Of a stretch of 64,000 bases of DNA, positions 54,277 through 63,102 are shown one piece after another. Origin of the DNA: Sva-07 sp963793335. Its GTDB lineage: Bacteria; Actinomycetota; Acidimicrobiia; Acidimicrobiales; Ilumatobacteraceae. The notes beneath the pieces are model-generated. The model searched no databases, was not told where the DNA came from, and saw only the letters and a list, made by a program, of their open reading frames with translations. Location: assembly GCA_963793335.1 (NCBI GenBank), contig CAWBZS010000027.1:62001-126000 (forward strand), read 5' to 3'. Position 1 is the stretch's first letter, and each line of letters starts with the position of its first letter. The position numbers were made by a program, and so were the translations under genes.

Positions 54277-55317
54277 ATGTCTGCAGCACTACGTGTCGGC
54301 GTCGTCGGAGCCACCGGTCAAGTCGGCGGTGTCATGCGACGGCTTCTCGACGAGCGCAACTTTCCGGTCAGCGAGATCCGGTTCTTCGCATCGTCACGCT
54401 CGGCGGGTTCCACCCTGCCCTGGAGGGGCCGTGACATCGTCGTCGAGGACGCCGAGACCGCTGACGTGAGCGGGCTCGACATCGCGCTCTTCTCTGCCGG
54501 GGCCACCTCCTCGCGTGCCCTCGCACCGAAATTTGCCGCCGCAGGTGCGATCGTGATCGACAACTCGTCGGCGTTCCGGATGGACCCGGACGTGCCACTG
54601 GTGGTCGCCGAAGTCAACGGCGAACTGGTTGCGAACCCACCGAAGGGGATCATCGCCAACCCGAACTGCACCACCATGGCATTCATGCCGGTCGTCAAGC
54701 CGTTGCACGACGCCGCCGGTCTCACCCGTCTCGTGGTGTCGACCTATCAGGCGGTGTCCGGTGGGGGGCTTGCCGGTGTCGATGAGCTCGACAAGCAGGT
54801 GCGCGATGTCGTCGACCGCGCGGTCGAACTCACCCACGACGGTGCGGCGATCGAGTTCCCGACCCCCACCAAGTTCGCGCGGCCGATTGCGTTCAACGTG
54901 TTGGCGATGGCCGGAGCGATCGTCGACGACGGCTCGTTCGAGACCGACGAAGAGCAGAAGCTGCGCAACGAGAGCCGCAAGATCCTCGACGTGCCGGATC
55001 TGCTCGTATCGGGCACGTGCGTGCGCGTGCCCGTGTTCACCGGGCACTCGCTCTCGATCAACGCAGAGTTCGAACGGCCGCTGTCGGTCGAGCGAGCCAC
55101 GGAACTACTCGGCTCAGCACCCGGCGTGGAATTGTCGGACATTCCCACGCCCCTCCAGGCAGCAGGGCAGGATCCCTGCTACGTCGGACGTCTGCGCGCT
55201 GACGAAGGAGCACCTGCGGGACGGGGCCTGGCGTTGTTCGTGAGCAACGACAACCTGCGCAAGGGCGCCGCGCTCAATGCGATCCAGATCGCCGAACTCG
55301 TCCAGTCACGACACTGA
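54277..55317 (+). CDS. asd: Aspartate-semialdehyde dehydrogenase
   Basis: 346 residues from ATG 54277. It reduces aspartyl phosphate in the aspartate family pathway. NADP fold GATGQVGGVM (11-20), the active Cys 131 in NPNCTTMAF and the later VFTGHSLSI (His) are present. Upstream in-frame sequence is shadow. It is followed by a 20-bp-stem hairpin. Confidence 0.95.
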   Translation: MSAALRVGVVGATGQVGGVMRRLLDERNFPVSEIRFFASSRSAGSTLPWRGRDIVVEDAETADVSGLDIALFSAGATSSRALAPKFAAAGAIVIDNSSAFRMDPDVPLVVAEVNGELVANPPKGIIANPNCTTMAFMPVVKPLHDAAGLTRLVVSTYQAVSGGGLAGVDELDKQVRDVVDRAVELTHDGAAIEFPTPTKFARPIAFNVLAMAGAIVDDGSFETDEEQKLRNESRKILDVPDLLVSGTCVRVPVFTGHSLSINAEFERPLSVERATELLGSAPGVELSDIPTPLQAAGQDPCYVGRLRADEGAPAGRGLALFVSNDNLRKGAALNAIQIAELVQSRH

Positions 55318-55342
55318 ACTTCCGCTCACCTCGCCCACATCC

Positions 55343-55397
55343 CCCGAAATTGCCCGGAATCGCGACGGTCAGCGTCACGATTCCGGGCAATTTCGGG
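55343..55397. terminator. Hairpin between convergent asd and mazG-like genes
   Basis: A perfect 20-bp stem, CCCGAAATTGCCCGGAATCG and its complement, has a 15-base loop containing GACG/CGTC. It is likely bidirectional. Confidence 0.8.
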
Positions 55398-55425
55398 CTG
55401 AGGGCTGGCTTGGGGGGAGCGGGCG

Positions 55426-55704
55426 TCAGCAGGCGCAGGGAATCGAAGCGCACTTTGGACACCCTGACGCGAACCGCTCGATCGCCTCATTGAGGTCGAC
55501 CCCTTGTTGATTCGCAAGGGTGGCCACCCAGGCAACCACGTCGCCGAACTCGTGGACGCGTTCGGCGTGGGTTCCCTTCCGGACTGCTTGAGCGAGTTCG
55601 CCGACTTCCTCGGCGAGCCACGCCACCGTGGCGGAGACGCCGCGAGCTCGATCGCGATCACCGTAGGTTCGTTCGATCACATCCTGCAGCTCGGCGAAGT
55701 CCAC
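55426..55704 (-). CDS. MazG-like nucleotide pyrophosphohydrolase
   Basis: 92 residues from GTG 55704. Its helical EExxE motif is WLAEEVGELAQAV (Glu 32, 33, 36), with a second acidic motif in EFGDVVAWV. It may hydrolyse non-canonical nucleoside triphosphates. The C-terminus CPKCASIPCAC is Cys-rich and may bind zinc. The open frame extends upstream across the tRNA, which is not coding. Confidence 0.8.
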   Translation of the reverse strand: MDFAELQDVIERTYGDRDRARGVSATVAWLAEEVGELAQAVRKGTHAERVHEFGDVVAWVATLANQQGVDLNEAIERFASGCPKCASIPCAC

Positions 55705-55774
55705 CTCGACGACCGTAGCTGGCGGCGTCCACACCGAGGACGGCGTGGACGATCGAGCCCACACCGTGGGCTCG

Positions 55775-55852
55775 TGGTCGGGGTGAGAGGATTTGAACCT
55801 CCGGCCTCCACGTCCCGAACGTGGCGCGCTAACCAAGCTGCGCTACACCCCG
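55775..55852 (-). tRNA. tRNA-Pro (anticodon CGG), CCA encoded
   Basis: Read on the minus strand it begins CGGGGTGTAGCGCAGC. The acceptor stem CGGGGTG pairs with CACCCCG. The anticodon arm is CCACG-TTCGGGA-CGTGG, and the T-arm is GGAGG-TTCAAAT-CCTCT. Discriminator A is followed by a genomic CCA (55777-55775). Confidence 0.95.
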
Positions 55853-55867
55853 TAGCGGCTGGCAATG

Positions 55868-56341
55868 CTATCCAGCGGTTGCGGGTTCTTCCTCCGCGGA
55901 ATCCTGTTCGAGATCCGGCAGCGGAACCATCGGCTCCACGGGAGCGGCATCGACAGGCAACCCTTCGGTGTACGCACCTCCCGAGGCGACCGCGTCGGCA
56001 GCACGCCGGAGTCGCAGCGCATCGAGCGGCTTGATCAGCCAACCCTCGGCGCCGCAGCGGCGTGCCAGGTGCAGATCGGCGCTCCGATCGAGCAGCATCA
56101 GCACGGGCACGTGACCGACCACGCCGGCCGATTCGTCGAGCCGCAACGACATCGTCACCGCCATGCCACCCATCGACCCGATCTGGAGGTCGAGGATGGC
56201 CAGATCGGGCAGCCGTTCCTCCACCTGCTGAGCCACTGCGCGTCCCTCGCGGCAGACGGTGAAGTGGACGTCGTCGTCGCCGAGCGCAGCAAGCACCTCG
56301 TCGACAATCCAGTTGGCATCGGTGGCAAGCAGGATGTGCAC
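55868..56341 (-). CDS. Receiver-domain protein
   Basis: 157 residues, a response-regulator receiver domain without an output domain. The phospho-acceptor is Asp 51 (LAILDLQIG), the acidic pair lies in TDAN, and Lys 104 is in LIKPLD. The usual Thr/Ser of strand 4 is replaced in LMLLDRS. The acidic tail after 120 has no fold I recognise. It lies 10 bases downstream of the Get3-like pair, so it may act with them; no kinase gene is nearby. Confidence 0.82.
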   Translation of the reverse strand: MHILLATDANWIVDEVLAALGDDDVHFTVCREGRAVAQQVEERLPDLAILDLQIGSMGGMAVTMSLRLDESAGVVGHVPVLMLLDRSADLHLARRCGAEGWLIKPLDALRLRRAADAVASGGAYTEGLPVDAAPVEPMVPLPDLEQDSAEEEPATAG

Positions 56342-56351
56342 GCCGAAGACG

Positions 56352-57509
56352 CTACCCGTCGACGGCAGGATGGTCGAAGAGGTGCGCAGTGATCACCTGC
56401 AACCCGTCCAGATCGTGGACGTCGGCACCGAGCAACGGGAGCACCACCACCGCATCGACCCCGACAACGTCGACGAGCGGAGCGATCTCGTCGAGTTCGA
56501 GTTCTCGGGCGGTCCGCAGCGTGGCCACGTTGTCCCACAGCACCGCCAAGGACTCGTTCCCTGCGTCGCTGGCGGCGGTGGCGCGGGCCGAAGCGTCAAT
56601 GGCATCGCCGTCGCCGAAGGCCGGGTGGATCCGGTTGACGATCGCCGAGGTCACGCCGACGCCCTGGTCGACGAGCTGGTGTGCGAACCACACCGCTTCA
56701 TCGATCGTGTCCCGGCGCGGCGATGCCACCACCACGAACGAGGTCGCCGGAGCCCGGATCAGCTCCATCACCTCGGTGGCGCGTTCGCGGAAACCGGTCT
56801 CCATCCCGGCAAACGCCTGGAAGAACGCCACGGAATCGGACAGCACCTCGGAGCCGACGACCTTGCCGATCGCCTTGAGAATCGGTTGGGTGGCCGTTCC
56901 CAGCACCCGCAAGCCGCCTTTGGTGGGCAGCATCAGCAAGCGGAACACCCGGTGGTCGAGGAACCGCGCGAGCACGCCCGGCGCCTCGAGGAAGTCCAGT
57001 GCGTTGCGGCTGGGCGGCGTGTCGACCACGACGAGATCGAACCGGTCGTCGCCGTGGAGGTCGTGGAGCGTCTCGGCCGCCATGTACTCCTGGGTGCCGC
57101 TCAACGCACCGGCCACGTTCCGATAGAGCGCGTTGGTGAGAATCCGCTCGACCTGATCGTCGGTGTCGGCGTGACGGCGAACCAGGCCGTCGAAGGTGGC
57201 TGCGGTGTCGAGCATCATCGCCCAGAGCTCGCCGCCCGTCGTCTCACCCAGCTCGATGCGTTGCGGTTCCGACGCAAGTCCGCCCTCCAGGCCGAGTGCG
57301 TCCGCCAGCCGGCGCGCCGGGTCGATCGTGACCACGACGGCCCGCCGGCCACGGCGAGCGGCTTCGAGACCGATCACCGCAGCGGTCGTGGTCTTGCCGA
57401 CACCGCCCGAGCCACAGCAGACGATCACCGACGACGCGTCGATCACATCGCCTGATCGGCCAGCGGCGTGCACCCTTCCGACCCGCTGATCGGGGTCGTC
57501 CAGGCTCAC
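56352..57509 (-). CDS. ArsA/Get3-family ATPase (Rv3680-like)
   Basis: 385 residues from GTG 57509 (GTGA overlap with the upstream gene). The P-loop is CGSGGVGKTTT (33-40), where the usual signature Lys of this family (GKGGVGKT) is Ser. The switch region VVDTPPSRNALDF is typical of bacterial members. It likely pairs with the upstream ATPase as in mycobacterial Rv3679-Rv3680, which are Get3 homologues. A role in tail-anchored protein handling is inferred. Confidence 0.87.
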   Translation of the reverse strand: MSLDDPDQRVGRVHAAGRSGDVIDASSVIVCCGSGGVGKTTTAAVIGLEAARRGRRAVVVTIDPARRLADALGLEGGLASEPQRIELGETTGGELWAMMLDTAATFDGLVRRHADTDDQVERILTNALYRNVAGALSGTQEYMAAETLHDLHGDDRFDLVVVDTPPSRNALDFLEAPGVLARFLDHRVFRLLMLPTKGGLRVLGTATQPILKAIGKVVGSEVLSDSVAFFQAFAGMETGFRERATEVMELIRAPATSFVVVASPRRDTIDEAVWFAHQLVDQGVGVTSAIVNRIHPAFGDGDAIDASARATAASDAGNESLAVLWDNVATLRTARELELDEIAPLVDVVGVDAVVVLPLLGADVHDLDGLQVITAHLFDHPAVDG

Positions 57510-58396
57510 CGCTGCGCTCCGAGCGTCCCGGCCAGTTCCTCGATGTCATCAGCGGTCAACCCCGCTGTCAGCCGAGCCGGCAGCGTCACCTTCGGGATCG
57601 GGAGTTCCGCGGCGAGGCGGGCCATCTCCGCAGCCTCCATCGCCCGGCGCGAACGTCGGAATGCCGCCGCATCGATCAGGTCGGCAGCCAGTGCGGGATC
57701 GAGATCGGCGACCGCAGCCACCGTGGCATCGGCGTCGGGGAGCGCGTCGCCGACATCGACGCCGTTGACCACCACGGGCCCGAGCTGGACGCCAACGTCA
57801 TCCTCCAGCGAGAACGCTGTCTCGACCACTTCATTCACCGGCGTGGTCTCCGGCAAGGCGACCAGCACCACCTGACAGCGTTCGGGATCGTGCAGCATCG
57901 CCAGCACCTCGTCGGCCTGAGCACGAACCGGACCGGAACTGACGGCATCCGCCAATCCGGCCGCTGCGGTGAGAAACGTGATCGCATGGCCGGCAGCGGG
58001 GCCGTCGACGACGATCAGGTCGTAGGCCCCCGATCGTTCGAGCTGCTTGATCTTGCCGAGCACGACGATGTCGTCGATCCCCGGCGCTGCGGTACCCACG
58101 ACGTCGATCACACCCGTGCGATTGAGCCGCTTGGCGATGCGTGCGAAACCGTGGTCGCGCAGGTATTCATCGAGCGCGTCCGGTGCCGAGATCGCGAGCA
58201 CCTCGATGCCTGGCACCAACGTGGCGAGCGTGGGTTTGCCATCGAGTTCGACCACCAGCACCCGCTGTCCGGCGTTCGATGCCGCACGGGCGATCACAGC
58301 CGTTACCGTGGTCTTTCCGACACCGCCCTTGCCCGCCACCACGACGACGCGGGCAGCAGTCAGCGACTGCAGCGGGAACTGTTCTACTGGAGGCAC
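57506..58396 (-). CDS. ArsA/Get3-family ATPase (Rv3679-like)
   Basis: 296 residues from GTG 58396. It has the full P-loop AGKGGVGKTT (21-30) with signature Lys, and VVDGPAAGHAITFL. No arsenic-binding cysteines are seen. It is the first gene of the pair, and its GTG is separated by only two bases from the divergent GTG of the NfeD-like gene; no ribosome site is visible on its side, so it may be leaderless. Confidence 0.88.
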   Translation of the reverse strand: MPPVEQFPLQSLTAARVVVVAGKGGVGKTTVTAVIARAASNAGQRVLVVELDGKPTLATLVPGIEVLAISAPDALDEYLRDHGFARIAKRLNRTGVIDVVGTAAPGIDDIVVLGKIKQLERSGAYDLIVVDGPAAGHAITFLTAAAGLADAVSSGPVRAQADEVLAMLHDPERCQVVLVALPETTPVNEVVETAFSLEDDVGVQLGPVVVNGVDVGDALPDADATVAAVADLDPALAADLIDAAAFRRSRRAMEAAEMARLAAELPIPKVTLPARLTAGLTADDIEELAGTLGAQR

Positions 58397-58398
58397 CT

Positions 58399-59838
58399 GT
58401 GCGAAGACTAGCGATTGGCCTGCTCACGCTGATGGCCGGGCTCACGTTGCTCGCTGCGCCCGCTGGTGCCCAGGACGAACCGATCGACGACACGACGGGC
58501 TCCGCCGCAGCCGACATCGGTCGGATCGACGTGCTGCAGGTGAGCGGCTTCGTCGATCCGATCCTCGTCAACGAGATCGAATCGGCGATCGAACGTGCCG
58601 ATCAGGAGGGGTCGCAAGCGCTGATTCTGCAGGTCAACAGCGACGGCACCGTCGTCGATGACGATGTCGTCGAGGACCTGCTGGTGCAGGTTGCCAACGC
58701 CCCGGTCCCCATCGGGATCTGGATCGGTCCGAGCGGTGCGCGTTTCTACGGCCCCGCAGCGCAGATGCTCGCCGTGGCCGACGTCACCGGGATGTCCCCA
58801 GGCTCCCGAGTCGGCTACCTCGGGGTTCCCCTCGACCCAGCCGGACTGCCCGAGGGTGCGTCGGTCGACTTCGGCATCGCCGAGGAGCGCCTCCGAAACG
58901 GTTCGCTCGGGCTCTCCGACGCCCGTGCGCTCGATGTGTTCAAGCAGCGCATCGACGACGAAGGGATCCCGACAATCACCAACATGGTGGCAGCCATGGA
59001 CGGCTACGAGGAGAACGGCGTGGTGCTCGTCACCACCGAACTGAACGTGCTCGACGACGGCTCCACTCGCCTCGACACCGTGTCCGTCGTTCGGTTCTCC
59101 AAGCTCAGTCTGATCGACCAGTTGTTCCACACCGTTGCCAGCCCGCCGGTGGCGTATCTGCTGCTGCTCACCGGGTTGGCCCTGCTCGTGTTCGAGTTCT
59201 TCACCGCTGGCGTCGGCATCGCCGGTGCCGTCGGCGCGGTCTGCACCGTGCTCGCGTTCACGGGACTCGCCGTGCTTCCGACGCGCACGTGGGCGGTGGT
59301 CCTGATCGCGCTCGCCATGATCGCGTTCTCGATCGATGTCCAAGTGGGGATACCGCGGTTCTGGACCGGTGTCGGAATCGTGCTCGTCGTGATCGCCAGC
59401 TGGTTCCTGTTCGAGCCGGTTCCCGGCGCGTCGATGCGCCCATCGTGGCTCGCGCTGATCGCCGGCATCGGCGGCATCTCGTTGACGTTCATCGTCGGCA
59501 TGCCCTCGATGGTCAGAACCCGCTTCGCCACCCCGACGGTGGGCCGCGAGTGGATGATCGGCAAGCAGGGCATCGCTGTCGAGGCCATCGACCCCGAGGG
59601 ACTCGTCGAGGTCGATGCGGCCACCTGGCGCGCACGGACCAACCGGGCCACGCCCATCGCCGCTGGCGACCCGATTCGTGTGGCTGCGATCGACGGCGTG
59701 ACCCTGGATGTCGAACCGCTGGAAGGCGCGGCACGCGACTATCGCGAGATGCGCAAGAAAGACGGCGACGCTCAGACGTCGACCCCCGCTGATTCGGCCG
59801 ACTCAGCCGCCGGCACCACACCCGCCGACGCCCCCTGA
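58399..59838 (+). CDS. NfeD-like membrane protein with degenerate ClpP-type domain
   Basis: 479 residues from GTG 58399, five bases after GGAGG. A signal peptide (1-24) precedes a ClpP/crotonase-like domain (about 43-230), several membrane helices (about 245-370) and a C-terminal OB-type NfeD domain (about 390-450). In proteolytic members the catalytic Ser is in a SAG motif; here that position reads SGARFYGPAAQ (112-122), so the Ser seems lost. It probably acts as a membrane scaffold, not a protease. A Pro/Ser/Thr tail ends it. Confidence 0.85.
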   Translation: MRRLAIGLLTLMAGLTLLAAPAGAQDEPIDDTTGSAAADIGRIDVLQVSGFVDPILVNEIESAIERADQEGSQALILQVNSDGTVVDDDVVEDLLVQVANAPVPIGIWIGPSGARFYGPAAQMLAVADVTGMSPGSRVGYLGVPLDPAGLPEGASVDFGIAEERLRNGSLGLSDARALDVFKQRIDDEGIPTITNMVAAMDGYEENGVVLVTTELNVLDDGSTRLDTVSVVRFSKLSLIDQLFHTVASPPVAYLLLLTGLALLVFEFFTAGVGIAGAVGAVCTVLAFTGLAVLPTRTWAVVLIALAMIAFSIDVQVGIPRFWTGVGIVLVVIASWFLFEPVPGASMRPSWLALIAGIGGISLTFIVGMPSMVRTRFATPTVGREWMIGKQGIAVEAIDPEGLVEVDAATWRARTNRATPIAAGDPIRVAAIDGVTLDVEPLEGAARDYREMRKKDGDAQTSTPADSADSAAGTTPADAP

Positions 59839-59857
59839 CCTCCCGTTCGGCAACCGA

Positions 59858-59900
59858 GCGATGAGTTTCCGCGCGCACAGGCCGCGCGCAGACTCATCGC
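59858..59900. repeat. 43-base palindromic REP-like repeat, copy b1
   Basis: Arms GCGATGAGTTTCCGCGCG and CGCGCGCAGACTCATCGC. It lies 20 bases after the NfeD-like stop and differs from copy b2 at one loop base. Confidence 0.88.
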
Positions 59901-59919
59901 TTGCGAACGGCCGCACCGA

Positions 59920-59962
59920 GCGATGAGTTTCCGCGCGCACAGGTCGCGCGCAGACTCATCGC
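59920..59962. repeat. 43-base palindromic REP-like repeat, copy b2
   Basis: Same arms as copy b1 and same orientation, 62 bases further on. Its right end supplies the last codons and the stop of selB (minus strand GAGCGATGA). Confidence 0.88.
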
Positions 59963-61680
59963 TCTTGGGTGGGGAGGCGAGGGCCGGCGATGCGGAGGTC
60001 GTCGCGGCGGCGGGTGACTCCCCGGGCGTCCAGTTCGGCCACCAACGGCAAGGCGTACTTCCGGCTGGCACCAGTGGCATCACGGAACTGCGCGACCGTG
60101 AACCCCGCCGGAGCCTCGGCGAGCAGCCCCGCGGCAACCAACCCGGCGGCGTCGATCGTGTCGGCGTGAAAGTGCACACCCTCACGGACCACCACATGAC
60201 CGCGACGCACGAGCTCGCGTAGCTCGCCCCGGTCGACTCCATCCGGCTGGGGGGGAGCGAATCCGCCGGCGAGCAACTCATCAAGGTACGGGTGATCAGC
60301 CACCGGGTCGACCGCGTCGGCCGGGCGAACGGTCGCCGCATCGACCACCACCTCGTCGAGGGTGGCAAGCACCGCCCGTTCGCGTGCATCGAACGCTGCC
60401 ACGTCGAGGCCGGTCGGGCCCGCTGCATCGACGCGCGCCATGACGGCGTCGCGCATCGCCGCCAGTTCGTCGTCGGTCGTCAACCACTCCCCGACGGTGG
60501 GTATCACCTGCTCGCCGGTCAACTGTTCGACGTCGGCCGCGGTGACCCATCCCCGCTCGCGCACCACCCGCTCGACCGTCCGATCGGGCGCTGCCCGAGA
60601 TGCACGCAGTATCGGGTCGATGTCGAGCACCACTCCCCCGCCGACCGTTTCGTCGCGCCCCGACTCCCGAAGCACGAACCGGTCGCCAGGCAACAGCGGC
60701 AACCGCTCGGGGAGGAACACCCGAATCGCGCCGGTCGCGCCCGGAGCGATGGTCTCGGTGCCGAGCACTCGGACCTTCACGGGATACTCCCCGGAGCCGA
60801 AGTAGGCCACGAACGCCCCGCGTCGCGACACCTCGTGGTCGAGAGCCTCGAGCACCTCCACCGAGGCATCGAGCCGATCGGTGCCGCGCCACTGCGACGC
60901 GAGCACCACGGCGTGGCCCCGCCCGAGCTCGTGGTGGTCGATGCCGGCGAGGTTCACTGCGACACGGTTGCCCGGGCCGATGTCGTCCACCACGCGTCCT
61001 GCCGTCTGCAACCCCCGAACCCGAGCGGCGCGACCTGCGGGTTCGATCTGCACGCTCTGGTCCACGCCGAGCCGTCCACCGGTGAGGGTGCCGGTCACGA
61101 CGGTGCCGCTGCCCTTGGCGGCGAACACGCGGTCGACCCACAGACGCGGTCGACCCACGTCGCCAGCCCCGTCACTGCGTTCGATCAGCCCATCGAGCTC
61201 TCCACGAAGTTCCTCGATCCCCACTCCAGTCGTCGACGACACCGCAACCACGGGAGCGTCGGCCAGGAACGTCCCGGCGACGTGATCGGCGACATCCATG
61301 TGGGCCAGCTCGGCCAGGTCGTCGTCGACGAGATCGATCTTGGTGAGCACCACGATGCCGCGCTGCATCCCGAGCAGCTCGACGATGCGCAGGTGTTCCT
61401 CGGACTGCGGCTTCCACCCTTCCGTGGCTGCGACCACGAAGAGGCAGGCGTCCACCCCGCCGACACCGGCCAGCATGTTGCGCAGGAAGCGCACGTGACC
61501 CGGCACGTCAACGAAGCTGACCTCCGCGCCGCTCGGCAGCGTGGTGTGCGCGAAACCGAGATCGATCGTGAGACCGCGCTGTTTCTCCTCGGCGAGGCGA
61601 TCGGGGTCGGTGCCGGTGAGTGCAAGCACGAGTGACGACTTGCCGTGATCGACGTGGCCGGCGGTGGCGACGACCGTCAC
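59956..61680 (-). CDS. selB: Selenocysteine-specific elongation factor
   Basis: 574 residues from GTG 61680 (GTGA overlap with selA). It brings Sec-tRNA to UGA codons with a SECIS hairpin. The GTPase motifs are GHVDHGK (8-14), DVPGH and TKID; domains II and III follow, then winged-helix repeats at the C-terminus (AGFTVAQFRDATGASRKYALPLVAELD). The upstream open frame is shadow of selA. The end of the gene runs into a REP-like repeat. Confidence 0.95.
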   Translation of the reverse strand: MTVVATAGHVDHGKSSLVLALTGTDPDRLAEEKQRGLTIDLGFAHTTLPSGAEVSFVDVPGHVRFLRNMLAGVGGVDACLFVVAATEGWKPQSEEHLRIVELLGMQRGIVVLTKIDLVDDDLAELAHMDVADHVAGTFLADAPVVAVSSTTGVGIEELRGELDGLIERSDGAGDVGRPRLWVDRVFAAKGSGTVVTGTLTGGRLGVDQSVQIEPAGRAARVRGLQTAGRVVDDIGPGNRVAVNLAGIDHHELGRGHAVVLASQWRGTDRLDASVEVLEALDHEVSRRGAFVAYFGSGEYPVKVRVLGTETIAPGATGAIRVFLPERLPLLPGDRFVLRESGRDETVGGGVVLDIDPILRASRAAPDRTVERVVRERGWVTAADVEQLTGEQVIPTVGEWLTTDDELAAMRDAVMARVDAAGPTGLDVAAFDARERAVLATLDEVVVDAATVRPADAVDPVADHPYLDELLAGGFAPPQPDGVDRGELRELVRRGHVVVREGVHFHADTIDAAGLVAAGLLAEAPAGFTVAQFRDATGASRKYALPLVAELDARGVTRRRDDLRIAGPRLPTQER

Positions 61681-62984
61681 GACACGTCGGCGCTCGCGGC
61701 CAGCAGCGCGTCGATGACGGCCGCATCGTCGGCCGGTGCGACCGACCGGAGGTCCAGCATCGTTCGGTCGTCGCGCGAGCGGGCGATCACCGGTGGATCG
61801 TGGCGGCGCAGTGCGGCGAGCACATCGCCATCGACCTCGACACCGTGCGACGCCATCGTGACCCCCGGCGCCGAACCGGCACCCGGCAGCGACTCCATCG
61901 GGGCAGCGACAGCGGACGGATGCACATGGGAGACCGCCGCGACGATGGCATCGGCTCGTTCGCGCAGGGCTCCGATGGGCGTGGCGACCATCGCCCAGAA
62001 CGCCACATCGGTGCCAGCGCGCTTGTCGAGGTAGGCCAACGCGGTGTCTTGCAGCGCGGCGAGCACGAGTCCGCCGGGCCGAAGTGCACGGGCGAGCGGA
62101 TGCCGCTGGCAGCGTGCGACCAGGTCGGCCCGGCCGGCGATGATGCCCGCTTGCGGACCGCCGAGGAGCTTGTCGCCGCTGAAGGTGATCAACGCTGCGC
62201 CGTCCGCCAGCGTCTGCACTGCCGCAGGCTCTCCGGCCAGCCAGGCGGGCGGGGCTCCTCGAAGCCACGGGCAGGTGGCGTCGAGCAGTCCGCTGCCGAT
62301 GTCGGCAACCACGGGCACGCCAAGCGCAGAGAGCTCCGCAACCGACGTCTCCTCGACGAATCCTTCGACCCGGTAGTTGCTCGGGTGCACCTTGAACAGC
62401 AGTGCGGCGTCGACGTCGGGTCGCTCGATCGCTCGGCGGTAGTCGTCGACCCGGGTGCGGTTGGTGGTGCCGACGTCGACGAGCCTGGCTCCCGACTGCT
62501 CCATCACCTCGGGGACACGGAACGAGCCGCCGATCTCGACGCTCTCCCCGCGGCTGACGGGCACATCTCGCCCTGCAGCCAGCGCGGCGAGCACGAGCAT
62601 CACCGCTGCAGCGTTGTTGTTGACGACCATCGCCGCCTCTGCCCCGCACAGGCGCGCCAGCAACTGGCCAACGGCGGTCTGTCGAGATCCTCGAGCACCC
62701 GTCGCGAGATCGAACTCGACCGTGAACGCTGCGGCATCCTGATGATGCTGCAGCGGGGCGCGACCCAAGTTGGTGTGCAACAGCACACCGGTGGCGTTGA
62801 TCACCGGGGTGAGCAGCGACCGTCGGTAGGCCTCCGCCTGTGCGGCCGCCGACTCGACATCGCCGGAGTCGATGGCGCGACGGGCGATGTCGACACAGAT
62901 CGGGTGAGGGAGCCCGGACGATGCCAGCGACCTTGCGAGCGTGTCGACGGATGGCGGACGCTGCCGGTCGGTCGATGCGCTCAT
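61677..62984 (-). CDS. selA: L-seryl-tRNA(Sec) selenium transferase
   Basis: 435 residues from ATG 62984. It converts Ser-tRNA(Sec) to Sec-tRNA(Sec) with selenophosphate. N-terminal INATGVLLHTNLGRAPL, NNNAAAVML and the PLP lysine in FSGDKLLGGPQAG mark it. Paired with selB it shows that the organism uses selenocysteine; selC, selD and a selenoprotein gene are not seen in this window. Confidence 0.95.
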   Translation of the reverse strand: MSASTDRQRPPSVDTLARSLASSGLPHPICVDIARRAIDSGDVESAAAQAEAYRRSLLTPVINATGVLLHTNLGRAPLQHHQDAAAFTVEFDLATGARGSRQTAVGQLLARLCGAEAAMVVNNNAAAVMLVLAALAAGRDVPVSRGESVEIGGSFRVPEVMEQSGARLVDVGTTNRTRVDDYRRAIERPDVDAALLFKVHPSNYRVEGFVEETSVAELSALGVPVVADIGSGLLDATCPWLRGAPPAWLAGEPAAVQTLADGAALITFSGDKLLGGPQAGIIAGRADLVARCQRHPLARALRPGGLVLAALQDTALAYLDKRAGTDVAFWAMVATPIGALRERADAIVAAVSHVHPSAVAAPMESLPGAGSAPGVTMASHGVEVDGDVLAALRRHDPPVIARSRDDRTMLDLRSVAPADDAAVIDALLAASADVS

Positions 62985-63042
62985 CGGCTGGATCCTACGG
63001 GCATCACCGAAACCTGATCGAGTGAAGCTGGGTCCAGACAAC

Positions 63043-63081
63043 GATCAGCCCGCACCCAGGCGAGCCGGGTGCGGGCTGATC
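63043..63081 (-). terminator. Hairpin after the MT0933-type antitoxin gene
   Basis: A perfect 15-bp stem, GATCAGCCCGCACCC and its complement, has a nine-base loop, 21 bases downstream of the small gene. No T-run is seen. Confidence 0.78.
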
Positions 63082-63102
63082 GGAGACTGCGATCGCTGGT
63101 GA

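Noticed and set aside
55705..55836. Upstream extension of the MazG-like gene
   Set aside because: It runs into the tRNA-Pro gene and is not family-like.
62985..63042. tRNA-Sec next to selA
   Set aside because: The gap is 58 bases, too short, and shows no cloverleaf or TCA anticodon loop.
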